Positions 1 through 12,032 of a stretch of DNA of 64,000 bases are shown here, piece by piece. Location of the stretch: NCBI GenBank assembly GCA_964035545.1, contig OZ037769.1, forward strand, positions 9,773,429 to 9,837,428, written 5' to 3'. Within the stretch, counting starts at the first letter, position 1, and each line of letters begins with the position of its first letter. This stretch comes from Bugula neritina. Lineage: Eukaryota; Bryozoa; Gymnolaemata; Cheilostomatida; Bugulidae. The notes under the pieces were generated by a model. That model saw nothing but the letters and a program-made list of their open reading frames with translations. It ran no database searches and was not told where the DNA came from. A program made the position numbers and the translations under genes.

Positions 1-600
1 AAAAGTGCCTAAATATGCCTAAATGTGCTAAAAAGTGCTTAAATAAGCCTGAATGTGCAAAAAGTGCCTAAATGTGCCTAAATGCGCTAAAAGTGCCTAA
101 ATGTGCTAAAAAGGTCCTAAAAGTGCCTAAATGTGCTGAAAAATGCTTGAATGGGCCTAAATGTGCTAACAATGCCTAAATGTGCTAAAGAGTGCCTAAA
201 TGTGCTAAAAAGTGCTTGAATGTGCATAAATGCGCTAAAAAAGCCTAAATGTGCCTAAATGTGCTAATAGTGCCTAAATGTGCTAGAAATTGCCTAAATG
301 TGCTAAAAAGTGCCTAAAAAAGCCTGAATGTGCTAACAGTGCCTAAATGTGCTAAAAAGTGCCTAAATGTGCTAAAAAGTGCTTGAATGTGCATAAATGC
401 GCTAACAAAGCCTAAATGTGCCTAAATGTGCTAATAGTGCCTAAATGTGCTAAAAATTGCCTAAATGTGCTAAAAAGTGCCTAGAAAAGCCTAAATGTGC
501 CTAAATGGGCCAAAAAGTGCCTAAATAAGCCTAAATGTGCTAAAAGTGCCTAAATGTGCTAAAAAGTGCCTAAATGTGCTAAAAGTGCCTAAATGTGCTA
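1..600. repeat. Satellite A higher-order unit, copy 1
   Basis: The ordered run of variant decamers here (AAATAAGCCTGAATGTGC near 41, GGTCCT near 113, ATGGGCC near 153, GCTAACAAAG near 401, ATGGGCCAAAAAG near 505) recurs in the same order from about 1,199. The offset is 1,198-1,199 bp at the left and falls to 1,189 after about 1,450, where the second copy lacks one decamer. It rises to 1,218 after about 1,690, where the second copy has an extra 29 bp. This shows a ~1.2-kb HOR in satellite A. Confidence 0.8.
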
Positions 601-642
601 AAAGTGCCTAAATGTGCTCATACTGCTCAAATGTGCCTAAAT

Positions 643-1114
643 GTGCTTAAAGTGCCTAGATGTGCTAAAAAATGCGTAAAAGTGCCTGAATGTGCCTAAA
701 TGCGCTAAAACTGCCTAAATGTGCTAAAAAGGTCCTCAAAGTGCCTAAATAAGCTAAAAAGTGCTTGAATGTGCCTAAATGTGCCAAAAGTGCCTAAATG
801 TGGTAAAAAGTGCCTATATGTGCCTAAATGTGCCAAAAGTGCCTAAATGTGCTAAAAAGTGCCTATAAGTGCCTAAAAGTGCTTAAAGTGCCTAGATGTG
901 CTAAAAAGTGCGTAAAAGTGCCTGAATGTGCCTAAATGCGCTAAAACTGCCTAAATGTGCTAAAAAGGTCCTAAAAGTGCCTAAATAAGCTAAAAAGTGC
1001 TTGAATGTGCCTAAATGTGCCAAAAGTGCCTAAATGTGGTAAAAAGTGCCTATATGTGCCTAAATGTGCCAAAAGTGCCTAAATGTGCTAAAAAGTGCCT
1101 ATAAGTGCCTAAAA
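643..1114. repeat. 236-bp tandem pair in satellite A (643-878, 879-1,114)
   Basis: Two adjacent 236-bp copies share an ordered set of variants: GTGCTTAAAGTGCCTAGATG at 643 and 879, GCGCTAAAACTGCC, GGTCCT, TAAATAAGCTAAAAAG, and the rare TGTGGTAAAAAG at 799 and 1,035. They differ at only a few sites, for example AAAAAATGCG versus AAAAAGTGCG and CCTCAAAG versus CCTAAAAG. The pair has no counterpart after 1,790, so it belongs to only one of the two 1.2-kb units. Confidence 0.85.
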
Positions 1115-1198
1115 GTGCCTAAATATGCCTAAATGTGCTAGAAGTGCCTAAATGTGCTAAAAAGTGCCTAAATAAGCCTAAATGTCCTAAAAGTGCCT

Positions 1199-1790
1199 AA
1201 ATGTGCTAAAAAGTGCTTAAAAGTGCCTAAAAATGCCTAAATAAGCCTGAATGTGCAAAAAGTGCCTAAATGTGCTAAAAAGCGCCTAAAAGTGCCTAAA
1301 TGTGCTAAAAAGGTCCTAAAAGTGCCTAAATGTGCTGAAAAATGCTTGAATGGGCCTAAATGTGCTAACAATGCCTAAATGTGCTAAAGAGTGCCTAAAT
1401 GTGCTAAAAAGTGCTTGAATGTGCATAAATGCGCTAAAAAAGCCTAAATGTGCTAATAGTGCCTAAATGTGCTAGAAATTGCCTAAATGTGCTAAAAAGT
1501 GCCTAAAAAAGCCTGAATGTGCTAACAGTGCCTAAATGTGCTAAAAAGTGCCTAAATGTGCTAAAAAGTGCTTGAATGTGCATAAATGCGCTAACAAAGC
1601 CTAAATGTGCCTAAATGTGCTAATAGTGCCTAAATGTGCTAAAAATTGCCTAAATGTGCTAAAAAGTGCCTAGAAAAGCCAGAATGTGCTAACAGTGCCT
1701 AAATGTGCCTAAATGTGCCTAAATGGGCCAAAAAGTGCCTAAATAAGCCTAAATGTGCTAAAAGTGCCTAAATGTGCTAAAAAGTGCCTA
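1199..1790. repeat. Satellite A higher-order unit, copy 2 (incomplete)
   Basis: This is the second occurrence of the variant order found at 1-600. One decamer is missing near 1,450 and about 29 bp are inserted near 1,690. The rest of the unit (the counterpart of 601-1,198) is not recognisable before the array changes family at 2,161. The unit is therefore truncated, or diverged past recognition, at the array edge. Confidence 0.75.
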
Positions 1791-2149
1791 TATGTGCCTA
1801 AATGTGCTAAAAGTGCCTAAATGTGCTAAAAGTGCCTAAATGTTCTAAAAGGTGCCTAAATCTGCTAAAAAGTGCCTAAATGTGCTAAGAAGTGCCTAAA
1901 TATGCTAAAAGTGCCTAATTGTGCCAAAAAGTGCCTAAATGTTCTAAAAAAAGCCTTAATGTGCTAAAAAGTGCCTAAATGTGCTAAGAAGTGCCTAAAT
2001 GTGCTAAAAAGTCCCTAAATGTGCTAAAAGTGGCTCACTGTGCTAAAAAAGCCTAAATGTGCTAAAAAGTGCCTAAATGTGCTAAAAAGTGTCTAAATGT
2101 GCTATAAGTGGCTAAATGTGCTAAAAAGTGCTAAGAAGTGCCTAAATGT

Positions 2150-2172
2150 CCTAAAAAGTGCTTCTGCAAGAT
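2150..2172. other. Junction between satellite A and satellite B
   Basis: The last recognisable satellite A decamers (CCTAAAAAGTG, ending about 2,160) pass within 3-5 bp into CTGCAAGATACTACAACATA, which is satellite B in the same decamer rhythm. I see no spacer, no target-site duplication, and no transposon end or inverted repeat. The change looks like a direct recombination breakpoint or an abrupt amplification boundary. Confidence 0.8.
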
Positions 2173-2649
2173 ACTACAACATACTGAAATACACTGTAAC
2201 ATACTAAAATACAGTGCAAAATAATGAAATATACTGCAACATACTGAATTATACTACACGATTTTGCAACATACTGAAATACACTGTAACATACTGAAAT
2301 ACACTGCAACATACTGAAATATACTGCAACATACTGAAATATACTGCAACATACGGCAACATACTGAAACACACTGTAACATATTGGAACACACTGCAAC
2401 ACATTGAAATATACTGCAACATACTGAAATATATGGTAACCTACGGGAATATGTTGCAAACTACTGAAATATACTGCAACATACTGCAAGATAATGAAAT
2501 ATACTGCAACATACTGAATTATACCGCAAGATACTGCAACATACTGAAATACACTGTAACATACTGAAATACACTGCAACATACTGAAATATACTGAAAC
2601 ATATCGAAATATACTGCGCAATACTGCAACACACGGAAGTACACTGTAA

Positions 2650-4763
2650 CATACTGAGATACACTGTAACATACTGATATACACTGCAAATTACTGAAAC
2701 ATACTGCAACATACTGAAATATACTGCAAGATACTGCAACATACTGAAACATACTGCAACAACTTAAAATTTACTGCAAAAAACTGCAACATAATGAAGT
2801 ACACTGTAACATATTGAAATACACTGCAACACATTGAAAAATACTGCAACATACTGAAATATGCTGTTGAATACTGAAATACAGTGCAACACACTGACGT
2901 ATACTATAATATACAGAAATGTACTGTAAAATACTGAAATATGCATCAACATACTGAAATATACTGCAAGATACTGCAACATACTGAATTACACTGTAAC
3001 ATACTGAAATACAGTGCAACATAATGAAATATACTGCAACATACCGAATAATATTGCACGATACTGCTACATATGGAAGTAGACTGTAACATACTGAAAT
3101 ACACTGCAAAATCCTGCAAAATACTGCATCACACTGAAATACACTGTAACAAATTGAAATACACTGCAATACATTGAAATATACTGCAACATACTGAAAT
3201 ATATCGTAACCTACTGAATGATGTTGAAAACTACTGAAATATACTGCAACATACTGCAAGATAATGAAATATACTGCAACATACTGAAATATACTGCAAC
3301 ATACTGAAATACACTGTAACATACTGAAATACACTGCAACATACGGCAACATACTGAAACACACTGTAACATATTGAAATACACTGCAACACATTGAAAT
3401 ATACTGCAACATACTGAAATATATGGTAACCTACTGAATAATGTTGAAAACTACTGAAATATACTGCTACATACTGCAAGATAATGAAATATACTGCAAC
3501 ATACTGAAATATACTGCAAGATACTGCAACATACTGAAATACACTGTAACATACTGAAATGCACTACAACAGAATGAAATATACTGCAACATACCGAATA
3601 ATATTGCACGATACTGCTACATATGGAAGTAGACTGTAACATACTGAAATACACTGCAAAATCCTGCAAAATACTGCATCACACTGAAATACACTGTAAC
3701 AAATTGAAATACACTGCAACACATTGAAATATACTGCAACATACTGAAATATATGGTAACCTACTGAATGATGTTGAAAACTACTGAAATATACTGCAAC
3801 ATACTGCAAGATAATGAAATATACTGCAACATACTGAAATATACTGCAACATACTGAAATACACTGTAACATACTGAAATACACTGCAACATACGGCAAC
3901 ATACTGAAACACACTGTAACATATTGAAATACACTGCAACACATTGAAATATACTGCAACATACTGAAATATATGGTAACCTACTGAATAACGTTGAAAA
4001 CTACTGAAATATACTGCTACATACTGCAAGATAATGAAATATACTGCAACATACTGAAATATACTGCAAGATACTGCAACATACTGAAATACACTGTAAC
4101 ATACTGAAATACACTACAACATACTGAAATATACTGAAACATACCGAAATGAACTGCACGATACTGCAACATACGGAAGTATACTGTAAAGTGTAACATG
4201 CTGAAATACACTGTAACATAGTGAAATACACTGTAAATTACTGAAATATACTGCAAGATACTGCAACATACTGAATTACATTGTAAGATACTGAAAAACA
4301 CTGCAACATACTGCAACATACTGAAATACAGTGTAACATATTGAAATACACAGCAAAGCAATGAAATATTCTGCAACATACTGAAACATACAGCAACATA
4401 CTGAAATACACTGCGACACATTGAATTATACTGCAGCATAATGAAATATACTGCAAGATACTGCAACATACTGAAATACATTGTAAGGTACTGGAATACA
4501 GTGCAACATACTGAAACATACTGCAACGTACTGAAATACACTGTAACATCTTGAAATACACTGCAAAACATTGAAATATACTGCAACATACTGAAACATA
4601 CGGCAATATAATGAAATATACTGCGACACATTGAAATATACCGCAACATACAGAAATTCACTGGAACATACTGGAATAAACTGTGACACACTAAAATATT
4701 ATGCAACATACTGAAAGATACTGCATTATACTGAAATATACTGCGACACAATGAAATATACTG
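2650..4763. repeat. Boundary-zone 3.1-kb duplication, copy 1
   Basis: Variant order matches 5,756-7,239. The offset is 3,106 bp at the left (for example GAGATACACTG at 2,655 and 5,761), 2,556 bp after the local 550-bp tandem repeat, and 2,476 bp after about 4,600. The two steps are a 550-bp extra repeat here and an 80-bp loss in copy 2. The match ends near 4,763, where this copy reads CTGTAATATACAG and copy 2 reads CTGCAACCTACTG. Confidence 0.8.
3020..4119. repeat. 550-bp tandem pair (about 3,020-3,569 and 3,570-4,119)
   Basis: The run ATACCGAATAATATTGCACG at 3,041 recurs at 3,591, followed by the same downstream decamers (CTACATATGGAAGTAGACTG, CATCCTGCAAAATACTGCATC, GGTAACCTACTGAAT). The offset is exactly 550 bp, 55 decamers. 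The paralogous segment at 5,756-7,239 carries this block once, so this is a copy-number difference between two otherwise matching segments. Confidence 0.85.
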
Positions 4764-5154
4764 TAATATACAGAAATGTACTGTAACATACTGAAACATA
4801 CGTCAACATACTGAAATGTACTGCAACATATTGAAATATACTGCAACATACTGAAATACACTGCACGATACTGCTACATATGGAAGTACACTGTAACGTA
4901 CTGAAATACACTGTAAGATATTGAAATACACTGCAACACATTGAAATATACTGCTACATACTGAAACATACGGCAACATACTAAAGTATACTGCGACACA
5001 ATGAATGTATTGCAACATACTGAAATATGCTGTAGCATACTGAAAGACACTGCAACACACTGAAGTATACTGTAATATACAGAAATGTATTGTAACATAC
5101 TGAAACATACAACAACATACTGAAATTTATTGCAACATACTGAAATACACTGCA

Positions 5155-6120
5155 ACATACTGAAATACACTGTAACATACTGAAATACACTGCAACACAT
5201 TGAAAAATACTGCAACATACTGAAATATGCTGTTGAATACTGAAATACAGTGCAACACACTGACGTATACTATAATATACAGAAATGTACTGTAAAATAC
5301 TGAAATATGCATCAACATACTGAAATATACTGCAAGATACTGCAACATACTGAATTACACTGTAACAAACTGAAATACTTTGCAACACATTTGAATATAC
5401 TGCAACATAATGAAATATATGGTAACCTACTGAAATATGTTGCAAACTACTAAAATATACTGCAACATACTGCAACCTATTGAAATTTATGGCAAGATAC
5501 TGCAACATACTGAAATACACTGTAACATACTGATATACACTGCAAATTACTGATATATACTGCAACATACTGGAATATACTGCAAGATACTGCAACATAC
5601 TGAAATACAATGTAAAATACTGAAATACACTGCAACACAGTTGAATATACTGAGACGTACCGAAATATATGGTAAACTACTGAAATATGTTAAAAACTAC
5701 TGAATTATACTGCAACATACTGCAACATAATGAAATATACTGCAAGATACTGCAACATACTGAGATACACTGTAACATACTGATATACACTGCAAATTAC
5801 TGAAACATACTGCAACATACTGAAATATACTGCAAGATACTGCAACATACTGAAACATACTGCAACAACTTAAAATTTACTGCAAAATACTGCAACATAA
5901 TGAAATACACTGTAACATATTGAAATACACTGCAACACATTGAAAAATACTGCAACATACTGAAATATGCTGTTGAATACTGAAATACAGTGCAACACAC
6001 TGACGTATACTATAATATACAGAAATGTACTGTAAAATACTGAAATATACATCAACATACTGAAATATACTGCAAGATACTGCAACATACTGAGTTACAC
6101 TGTAACATACTGAAATGCAG
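5155..6120. repeat. 740-bp spaced duplicate (about 5,155-5,380 and 5,895-6,120)
   Basis: Both blocks contain the rare series CACATTGAAAAATACTGC, ATGCTGTTGAATACTG, CACACTGACGTATACTATAA and ATCAACATACTG, at an offset of 740 bp. The same series recurs near 2,820-2,960, 27,640-27,760 and in the large units to the right. There the equivalent spacing is 739 bp, because one decamer between the copies has become a 9-mer (TTTACGAAA). Confidence 0.75.
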
Positions 6121-7239
6121 TGCAACATAATGAAATATACTGCAACATACCGAATAATATTGCACGATACTGCTACATATGGAAGTAGACTGTAACATAC
6201 TGAAATACACTGCAACATCCTGCAAAATACTGCATCACACTGAAATACACTGTAACATATTGAAATACACTGCAACACATTGAAATATACTGCAACATAC
6301 TGAAATATATGGTAACCTACTGAATAATGTTGAAAACTACTGAAATATACTGCAACATACTGCAAGATAATGAAATATACTGCAACATACTGAAATATAC
6401 TGCAACATACTGAAATACACTGTAACATACTGAAATACACTGCAACATACGGCAACATACTGAAACACACTGTAACATATTGAAATACACTGCAACACAT
6501 TGAAATATACTGCAACATACTGAAACATATGGTAACCTACTGAATAATGTTGAAAACTACTGAAATATACTGCAACATACTGCAAGATAATGAAATATAC
6601 TGCAAAATACTGAAATATACTGCAAGATACTGCAACATACTGTAATACACTGTAACATACTGAAATACACTACAACATACTGAAATATACTGAAACATAC
6701 CGAAATGAACTGCACGATACTGCAACATACGGAAGTATACTGTAAAGTGTAACATACTGAAATACACTGTAACATACTGAAATACACTGTAAATTACTGA
6801 AATATACTGCAAGATACTGCAACATACTGAAATACATTGTAAGATACTGAAAAACACTGCAACATACTGCAACATACTGAAATACAGTGTAACATATTGA
6901 AATACACAGCAAAACAATGAAATATTCTGCAACATACTGAAACATACAGCAACATAATGAAATACACTGCGACACATTGAATTATACTGCAGCATAATGA
7001 AATATACTGCAAGATACTGCAACATACTGAAATACATTGTAAGGTACTGGAATACAGTGCAACATACTGAAACATACGGCAACATAATGAAATATACTGC
7101 GACACATTGAAATATACCGCAACATACTGAAATTCACTGGAACATACTGGAATAAACTGTGACACACTAAAATATTATGCAACACACTGAAAGATACTGC
7201 ATTATACTGAAATATACTGCGACACAATGAAATATACTG
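5756..7239. repeat. Boundary-zone 3.1-kb duplication, copy 2
   Basis: This is the counterpart of 2,650-4,763 with a single 550-bp block and an 80-bp loss near 7,075. The same segment is also the closest relative of 27,181-28,750 in the first large unit (offset 21,700 bp, then 21,680 after one 20-bp dimer is lost near 28,090). This links the array edge to the interior units. Confidence 0.8.
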
Positions 7240-8380
7240 CAACCTACTGAAATATGCTGTAGCATACTGAAATACACTGCAACACACTGAAGTATACTGT
7301 AATATACAGAAATGTACTGTAACATACTGAAACATACGTCAACATACTGAAATGTACTGCAACATATTGAAATATACTGCAACACATTGAAATATACTGC
7401 AACATACTGAAATACACTGCACGATACTGCTACATATGGAAGTACACTGTAACGTACTGAAATACACTGTAACATATTGAAATACACTGCAACACATTGA
7501 AATATACTGCAACATACTGAAACATACGGCAACATACTAAAATATACTGCGACACAATGAATGTATTGCAACATACTGAAATATGCTGTAGCATACCGGA
7601 ATACACTGCAACACACTGAAGTATACTGTAATATACAGAAATGTACTGTAACATACTGAAACATACAACAACATACTGAAATTTACTGCAACATACTGAA
7701 ATATACTGCAACATACTGAAATACACTGTAACATACTGAAATACACTGCAACATACGGCAACATACTGAAACACACTGTAACATATTGAAATACACTGCA
7801 ACACATTGAAATATACTGCAACATACTGAAACATATGGTAACCTACTGAATAATGTTGAAAACTACTGAAATATACTGCAACATACGGCACGATAATGAA
7901 ACATGCTGCAACATACTGAAATATACTGCAAGATACTGCAACATACTGAAATACACTGTAACATACTGAGATACACTACAACATACTGAAATATACTGAA
8001 ACATACCGAAATATACTGCACGATACTGCAACATACGGAAGTATACTGTAAACTGTAACATACTGAAATACACCGTAACATACTGAAATACACTGTAAAT
8101 TACTGAAATATACTGCAAGATACTGCAACATACTGAAATACATTGTAAGATACTGAAAAACACTGCAACATACTGCAACATACTGAAATACAGTGTAACA
8201 TATTGAAATACACAGCAAAACAATGAAATATTCTGCAACATACTGAAACATACAGCAACATACTGAAATACACTGTAAGGTACTGAAATACACTGAAAAT
8301 TGCTGAAATATACTGCAACATACTGAATTATACTGCAGCATAATGAAATATACTGCAAGATACTGCAACATACTGAAATA
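7061..8380. repeat. 1.3-kb block P, first copy
   Basis: The variant order (CGGCAACATAATG, the GGAATAAAC landmark, CACACTGAAAGATACTGCATT, GACACAATGAATGTATTGC, CATACAACAACATACTG, GGTAACCTACTGAATAATG, GCACGATAATGAAACATG) matches 13,194-14,513 at a constant 6,133-bp offset. It matches 19,990-21,309 and 24,180-25,499 at further offsets of 6,796 and 4,190 bp. Related copies lie in every large unit to the right, near 31.0, 34.3, 42.5, 50.4, 58.6 and 61.7 kb. A truncated copy lies near 10.9-11.56 kb. Confidence 0.8.
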
Positions 8381-8381
8381 G

Positions 8382-9260
8382 ACTGTAACATCTTGAAATA
8401 CACTGCAAAACATTGAAATATACTGCAATATACTGAAACATACGGCAACATAATGAAATATACTGCGACACATTGAAATATACCGCAACATACTGAAATT
8501 CACTGGAACATACTGGAATAAACTGTGACACACTAAAATATTATGCAACATACTGAAAGATACTGCATTATACTGAAATATACTGCGACACAATGAAATA
8601 TGCTGGAACCTACTGAATTATGCTGTAGCATACTGAAATACACTGCAACACACTGAAGTATACTGTAATATACAGAAATGTACTGTAACAAACTGAAACA
8701 TACGTCAACATACTGAAATGTACTGCAACTTATTGAAATATACTGCAACACATTGAAATATACTGCAACATACTGAAATATGCTGTAGCATACTGAAATA
8801 CACTGCAACATGCTGACGTATACTATAATATACAGAAATGTAACGTAAAATACTGAAATATACTTCAACATACTGAAATGTACCTGAAAACATTGAAACA
8901 TACTGAAATACACTGCAAGATACTGCAACATACTGAAATACACTGTAACATACTGAAATACACTACAACATACTGAAATATACTGAAACATACCGAAATA
9001 TACTGCACGATACTGCAACATACGGAAGTATACTGTAAACTGTAACATACTGAAATACACTGTAACATACTGAAATACACTGTAAATTACTGAAATATAC
9101 TGCAAGATACTGCAACATACTGAAATACATTGTAAGATACTGAAAAACACTGCAACATACTGCAACATACTGAAATACAGTGTAACATATTGAAATACAC
9201 AGCAAAACAATGAAATATCCTGCAACATACTGAAACATACAGCAACATACTGAAATACAC
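8382..9260. repeat. 0.88-kb block, offset 1,417 bp to 9,799-10,677
   Basis: Matches 9,799-10,677 through TGTAACATCTTGAAATACAC, the landmark at 8,515 (and 9,932), GCTGGAACCTACTGAATTATG, CAACATGCTGACGTATACTA, TACTTCAACATACTG and GTACCTGAAAACATTGAAAC. It ends where copy 1 reads ACACTGCAACATACTGAAAT and copy 2 reads ACACTGCGACACATTG. Offset 1,417 leaves residue 7 modulo 10, matching the single 7-bp unit (ACTGTAA, near 9,035) between equivalent points. Confidence 0.8.
8500..8545. other. Landmark motif GGAATAAACTGTGACACAC (exemplar of 32 copies)
   Basis: A cluster of consecutive variant decamers, much less consensus-like than its surroundings, runs from ATTCACTGGAACATACTGG through AATATTATGCAAC. 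GGAATAAAC (or AGAATAAAC at 31,045, 42,563, 58,655 and 61,767) starts near 4,673, 7,149, 8,515, 9,932, 10,939, 12,275, 13,282, 14,708, 17,104, 17,781, 20,078, 21,504, 23,421, 24,268, 25,694, 28,789, 31,045, 32,101, 34,357, 35,783, 40,307, 42,563, 43,989, 47,865, 49,602, 50,449, 51,875, 56,399, 58,655, 59,711, 61,767 and 63,193. Spacings are usually 847, 1,007, 1,336, 1,417, 1,426 or 2,256 bp. It is a reliable HOR marker. Whether it binds anything is unknown. Confidence 0.85.
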
Positions 9261-9689
9261 TGCAACATACTGAAATACACTGAAAATTACTGAAATATAC
9301 TGCAACATACTGAAATATACTGCAAGATACTGCAACATACTGAAATACACTGTAACATACTGAAATACAGTGCAACATAATGAAATATACTGCAAGATAC
9401 CGAAATATACTGCACGATACTGCAACATATGGAAGTACACTGTAACATACTGAAATACACTGCAACATACTGCAAAATACTGCATCATACTGAAATACAC
9501 TGTAACATACTGAAATACTTTGCAACACATTGGAATATACTGCAACATACTGAAATACACTGTAACATACTGAAATACACTGAAAATTACTGAAATATAC
9601 TGCAACATACTGAAATATACTGCAAGATACTGCAACATACTGAAATACACTGTAACATACTGAAATACACAGCAAATTACTGAAATATA

Positions 9690-11564
9690 CTGCAACATAC
9701 TGAAATATACTGCAAGATACTGCAACATACTGAAATACATTGTAAGGTACTGGAATACAGTGCAACATACTGAAACATACTGCAACATACTGAAATACAC
9801 TGTAACATCTTGAAATACACTGCAAAACATTGAAATATACTGCAACATACTGAAACATACGGCAACGTAATGAAATATACTGCGACACATTGAAATATAC
9901 CGCAACATACTGAAATTCACTGGAACATACTGGAATAAACTGTGACACACTAAAATATTATGCAACATACTGAAAGATACTGCATTATACTGAAATATAC
10001 TGCGACACAATGAAATATGCTGGAACCTACTGAATTATGCTGTAGCATACTGAAATACACTGCAACACACTGAAGTATACTGTAATATACAGAAATGTAC
10101 TGTAACATACTGAAACATACGTCAACATACTGAAATGTACTGCAACTTATTGAAATATACTGCAACACATTGAAATATACTGCAACATACTGAAATATGC
10201 TGTAGCATACTGAAATACACTGCAACATGCTGACGTATACTATAATATACAGAAATGTAACGTAAAATACTGAAATATACTTCAACATACTGAAATGTAC
10301 CTGAAAACATTGAAACATACTGAAATACACTGCAAGATACTGCCACATACTGAAATACACTGTAACATACTGAAATACACTACAACATACTGAAATATAC
10401 TGAAACATACCGAAATATACTGCACGATACTGCAACATACGGAAGTATACTGTAAACTGTAACATACTGAAATACACTGTAACATACTGAAATACACTGT
10501 AAATTACTGAAATATACTGCAAGATACTGCAACATACTGAAATACTTTGTAAGATACTGAAAAACACTGCAACATACTGCAACATACTGAAATACAGTGT
10601 AACATATTGAAATACACAGCAAAACAATGAAATATCCTGCAACATACTGAAACATACAGCAACATACTGAAATACACTGCGACACATTGAATTATACTGC
10701 AGCATAATGAAATATACTGCAAGATACTGCAACATACTGAAATACATTGTAAGGTACTGGAATACAGTGCAACATACTGAAACATACTGCAACATACTGA
10801 AATACACTGTAACATCTTGAAATACACTGCAAAACATTGAAATATACTGCAACATACTGAAACATACGGCAACATAATGAAATATACTGCGACACATTGA
10901 AATATACCGCAACATACTGAAATTCACTGGAACATACTGGAATAAACTGTGACACACTAAAATATTATGCAACACACTGAAAGATACTGCATTATACTGA
11001 AATATACTGCGACACAATGAAATATACTGCAACCTACTGAAATATGCTGTAGCATACTGAAATACACTGCAACACACTGAAGTATACTGTAATATACAGA
11101 AATGTACTGTAACATACTGAAACATACGTCAACATACTGAAATGTACTGCAACATATTGAAATATACTGCAACACATTGAAATATACTGCAACATACTGA
11201 AATACACTGCACGATACTGCTACATATGGAAGTACACTGTAACGTACTGAAATACACTGTAACATATTGAAATACACTGCAACACATTGAAATATACTGC
11301 AACATACTGAAACATACGGCAACATACTAAAATATACTGCGACACAATGAATGTATTGCAACATACTGAAATATGCTGTAGCATACCGGAATACACTGCA
11401 ACACACTGAAGTATACTGTAATATACAGAAATGTACTGTAACATACTGAAACATACAACAACATACTGAAATTTACTGCAACATACTGAAATATACTGCA
11501 ACATACTGAAATACACTGTAACATACTGAAATGCACTGCAACATACGGCAACATACTGAAACAT
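9690..11564. repeat. 2,343-bp-offset duplicate, copy 1
   Basis: Matches 12,033-13,907 at a constant offset of 2,343 bp. Each copy contains two landmark-bearing subunits separated by 1,007 bp (9,932/10,939 and 12,275/13,282). The right end is sharp. After CAACATACGGCAACATACTG this copy continues ACATACTGAAACATATGG, while the other keeps about 70 bp more of CACACTGTAACATATTG sequence before the same CATATGG. Confidence 0.85.
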
Positions 11565-12032
11565 ACTGAAACATATGGTAACCTACTGAAAAATGTTGAA
11601 AACTACTGAAATATACTGCAACATACTGCACGATAATGAAACATACTGCAACATACTGAAATACACTGCAAGATACTGCAACATACTGAAATACACTGTA
11701 ACATACTGAAATACACTACAACATACTGAAAAATACTGAAACATACCGAAATATACTGCACGATACTGCAACATACGGAAGTATACTGTAAACTGTAACA
11801 TACTGAAATACACTGTATCTTACTGAAATACACTGTAAATTACTGAAATATACTGCAAGATACTGCAACATACTGAAATACATTGTAAGATACTGAAAAA
11901 CACTGCAACATACTGCAACATACTGAAATACAGTGTAACATATTGAAATACACAGCAAAACAATGAAATATCCTGCAACATACTGAAACATACAGCAACA
12001 TACTGAAATACACTGCGACACATTGAATTATA

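Larger units (their letters stand above)
1..2161. repeat. Satellite A array (decamer GTGCCTAAAT / GTGCTAAAAA)
   Basis: Continuous head-to-tail decamers fill this stretch, mostly alternating GTGCCTAAAT with GTGCTAAAAA or its 9-bp form GTGCTAAAA, giving a working dimer of 19-20 bp. Common variants are AAGCCTAAAT, GTGCTTGAAT, GTGCATAAAT, GGTCCTAAAA and GCGCTAAAA. The array begins before base 1. The plus-strand TAA and minus-strand TAG inside every monomer close all frames, so no open frame longer than a few tens of codons exists here. I see no promoter, RNA gene or unique insert. Variants become denser in the last ~350 bp (1,800-2,161), next to the family switch. Confidence 0.95.

Noticed and set aside
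1-2161. Telomeric or subtelomeric simple repeat
   Set aside because: The period is 9-10 bp with GTGCCTAAAT. No TTAGGG, TTTAGGG or TTGGGG type repeats occur, and the G-rich strand pattern of telomeres is absent.
4640-4720. CENP-B box in the landmark motif
   Set aside because: The box core TTCG....A..CGGG is not present. At most an analogous role can be proposed.
8533-9948. Long minus-strand open frame (471 codons), and hundreds like it across 2,151-63,999
   Set aside because: They are the stop-free satellite B decamer read in three overlapping frames. Composition is a ten-residue cycle, the starts are simply CAT in the repeat, the ends are variant decamers, and there is no domain, intron or promoter context.
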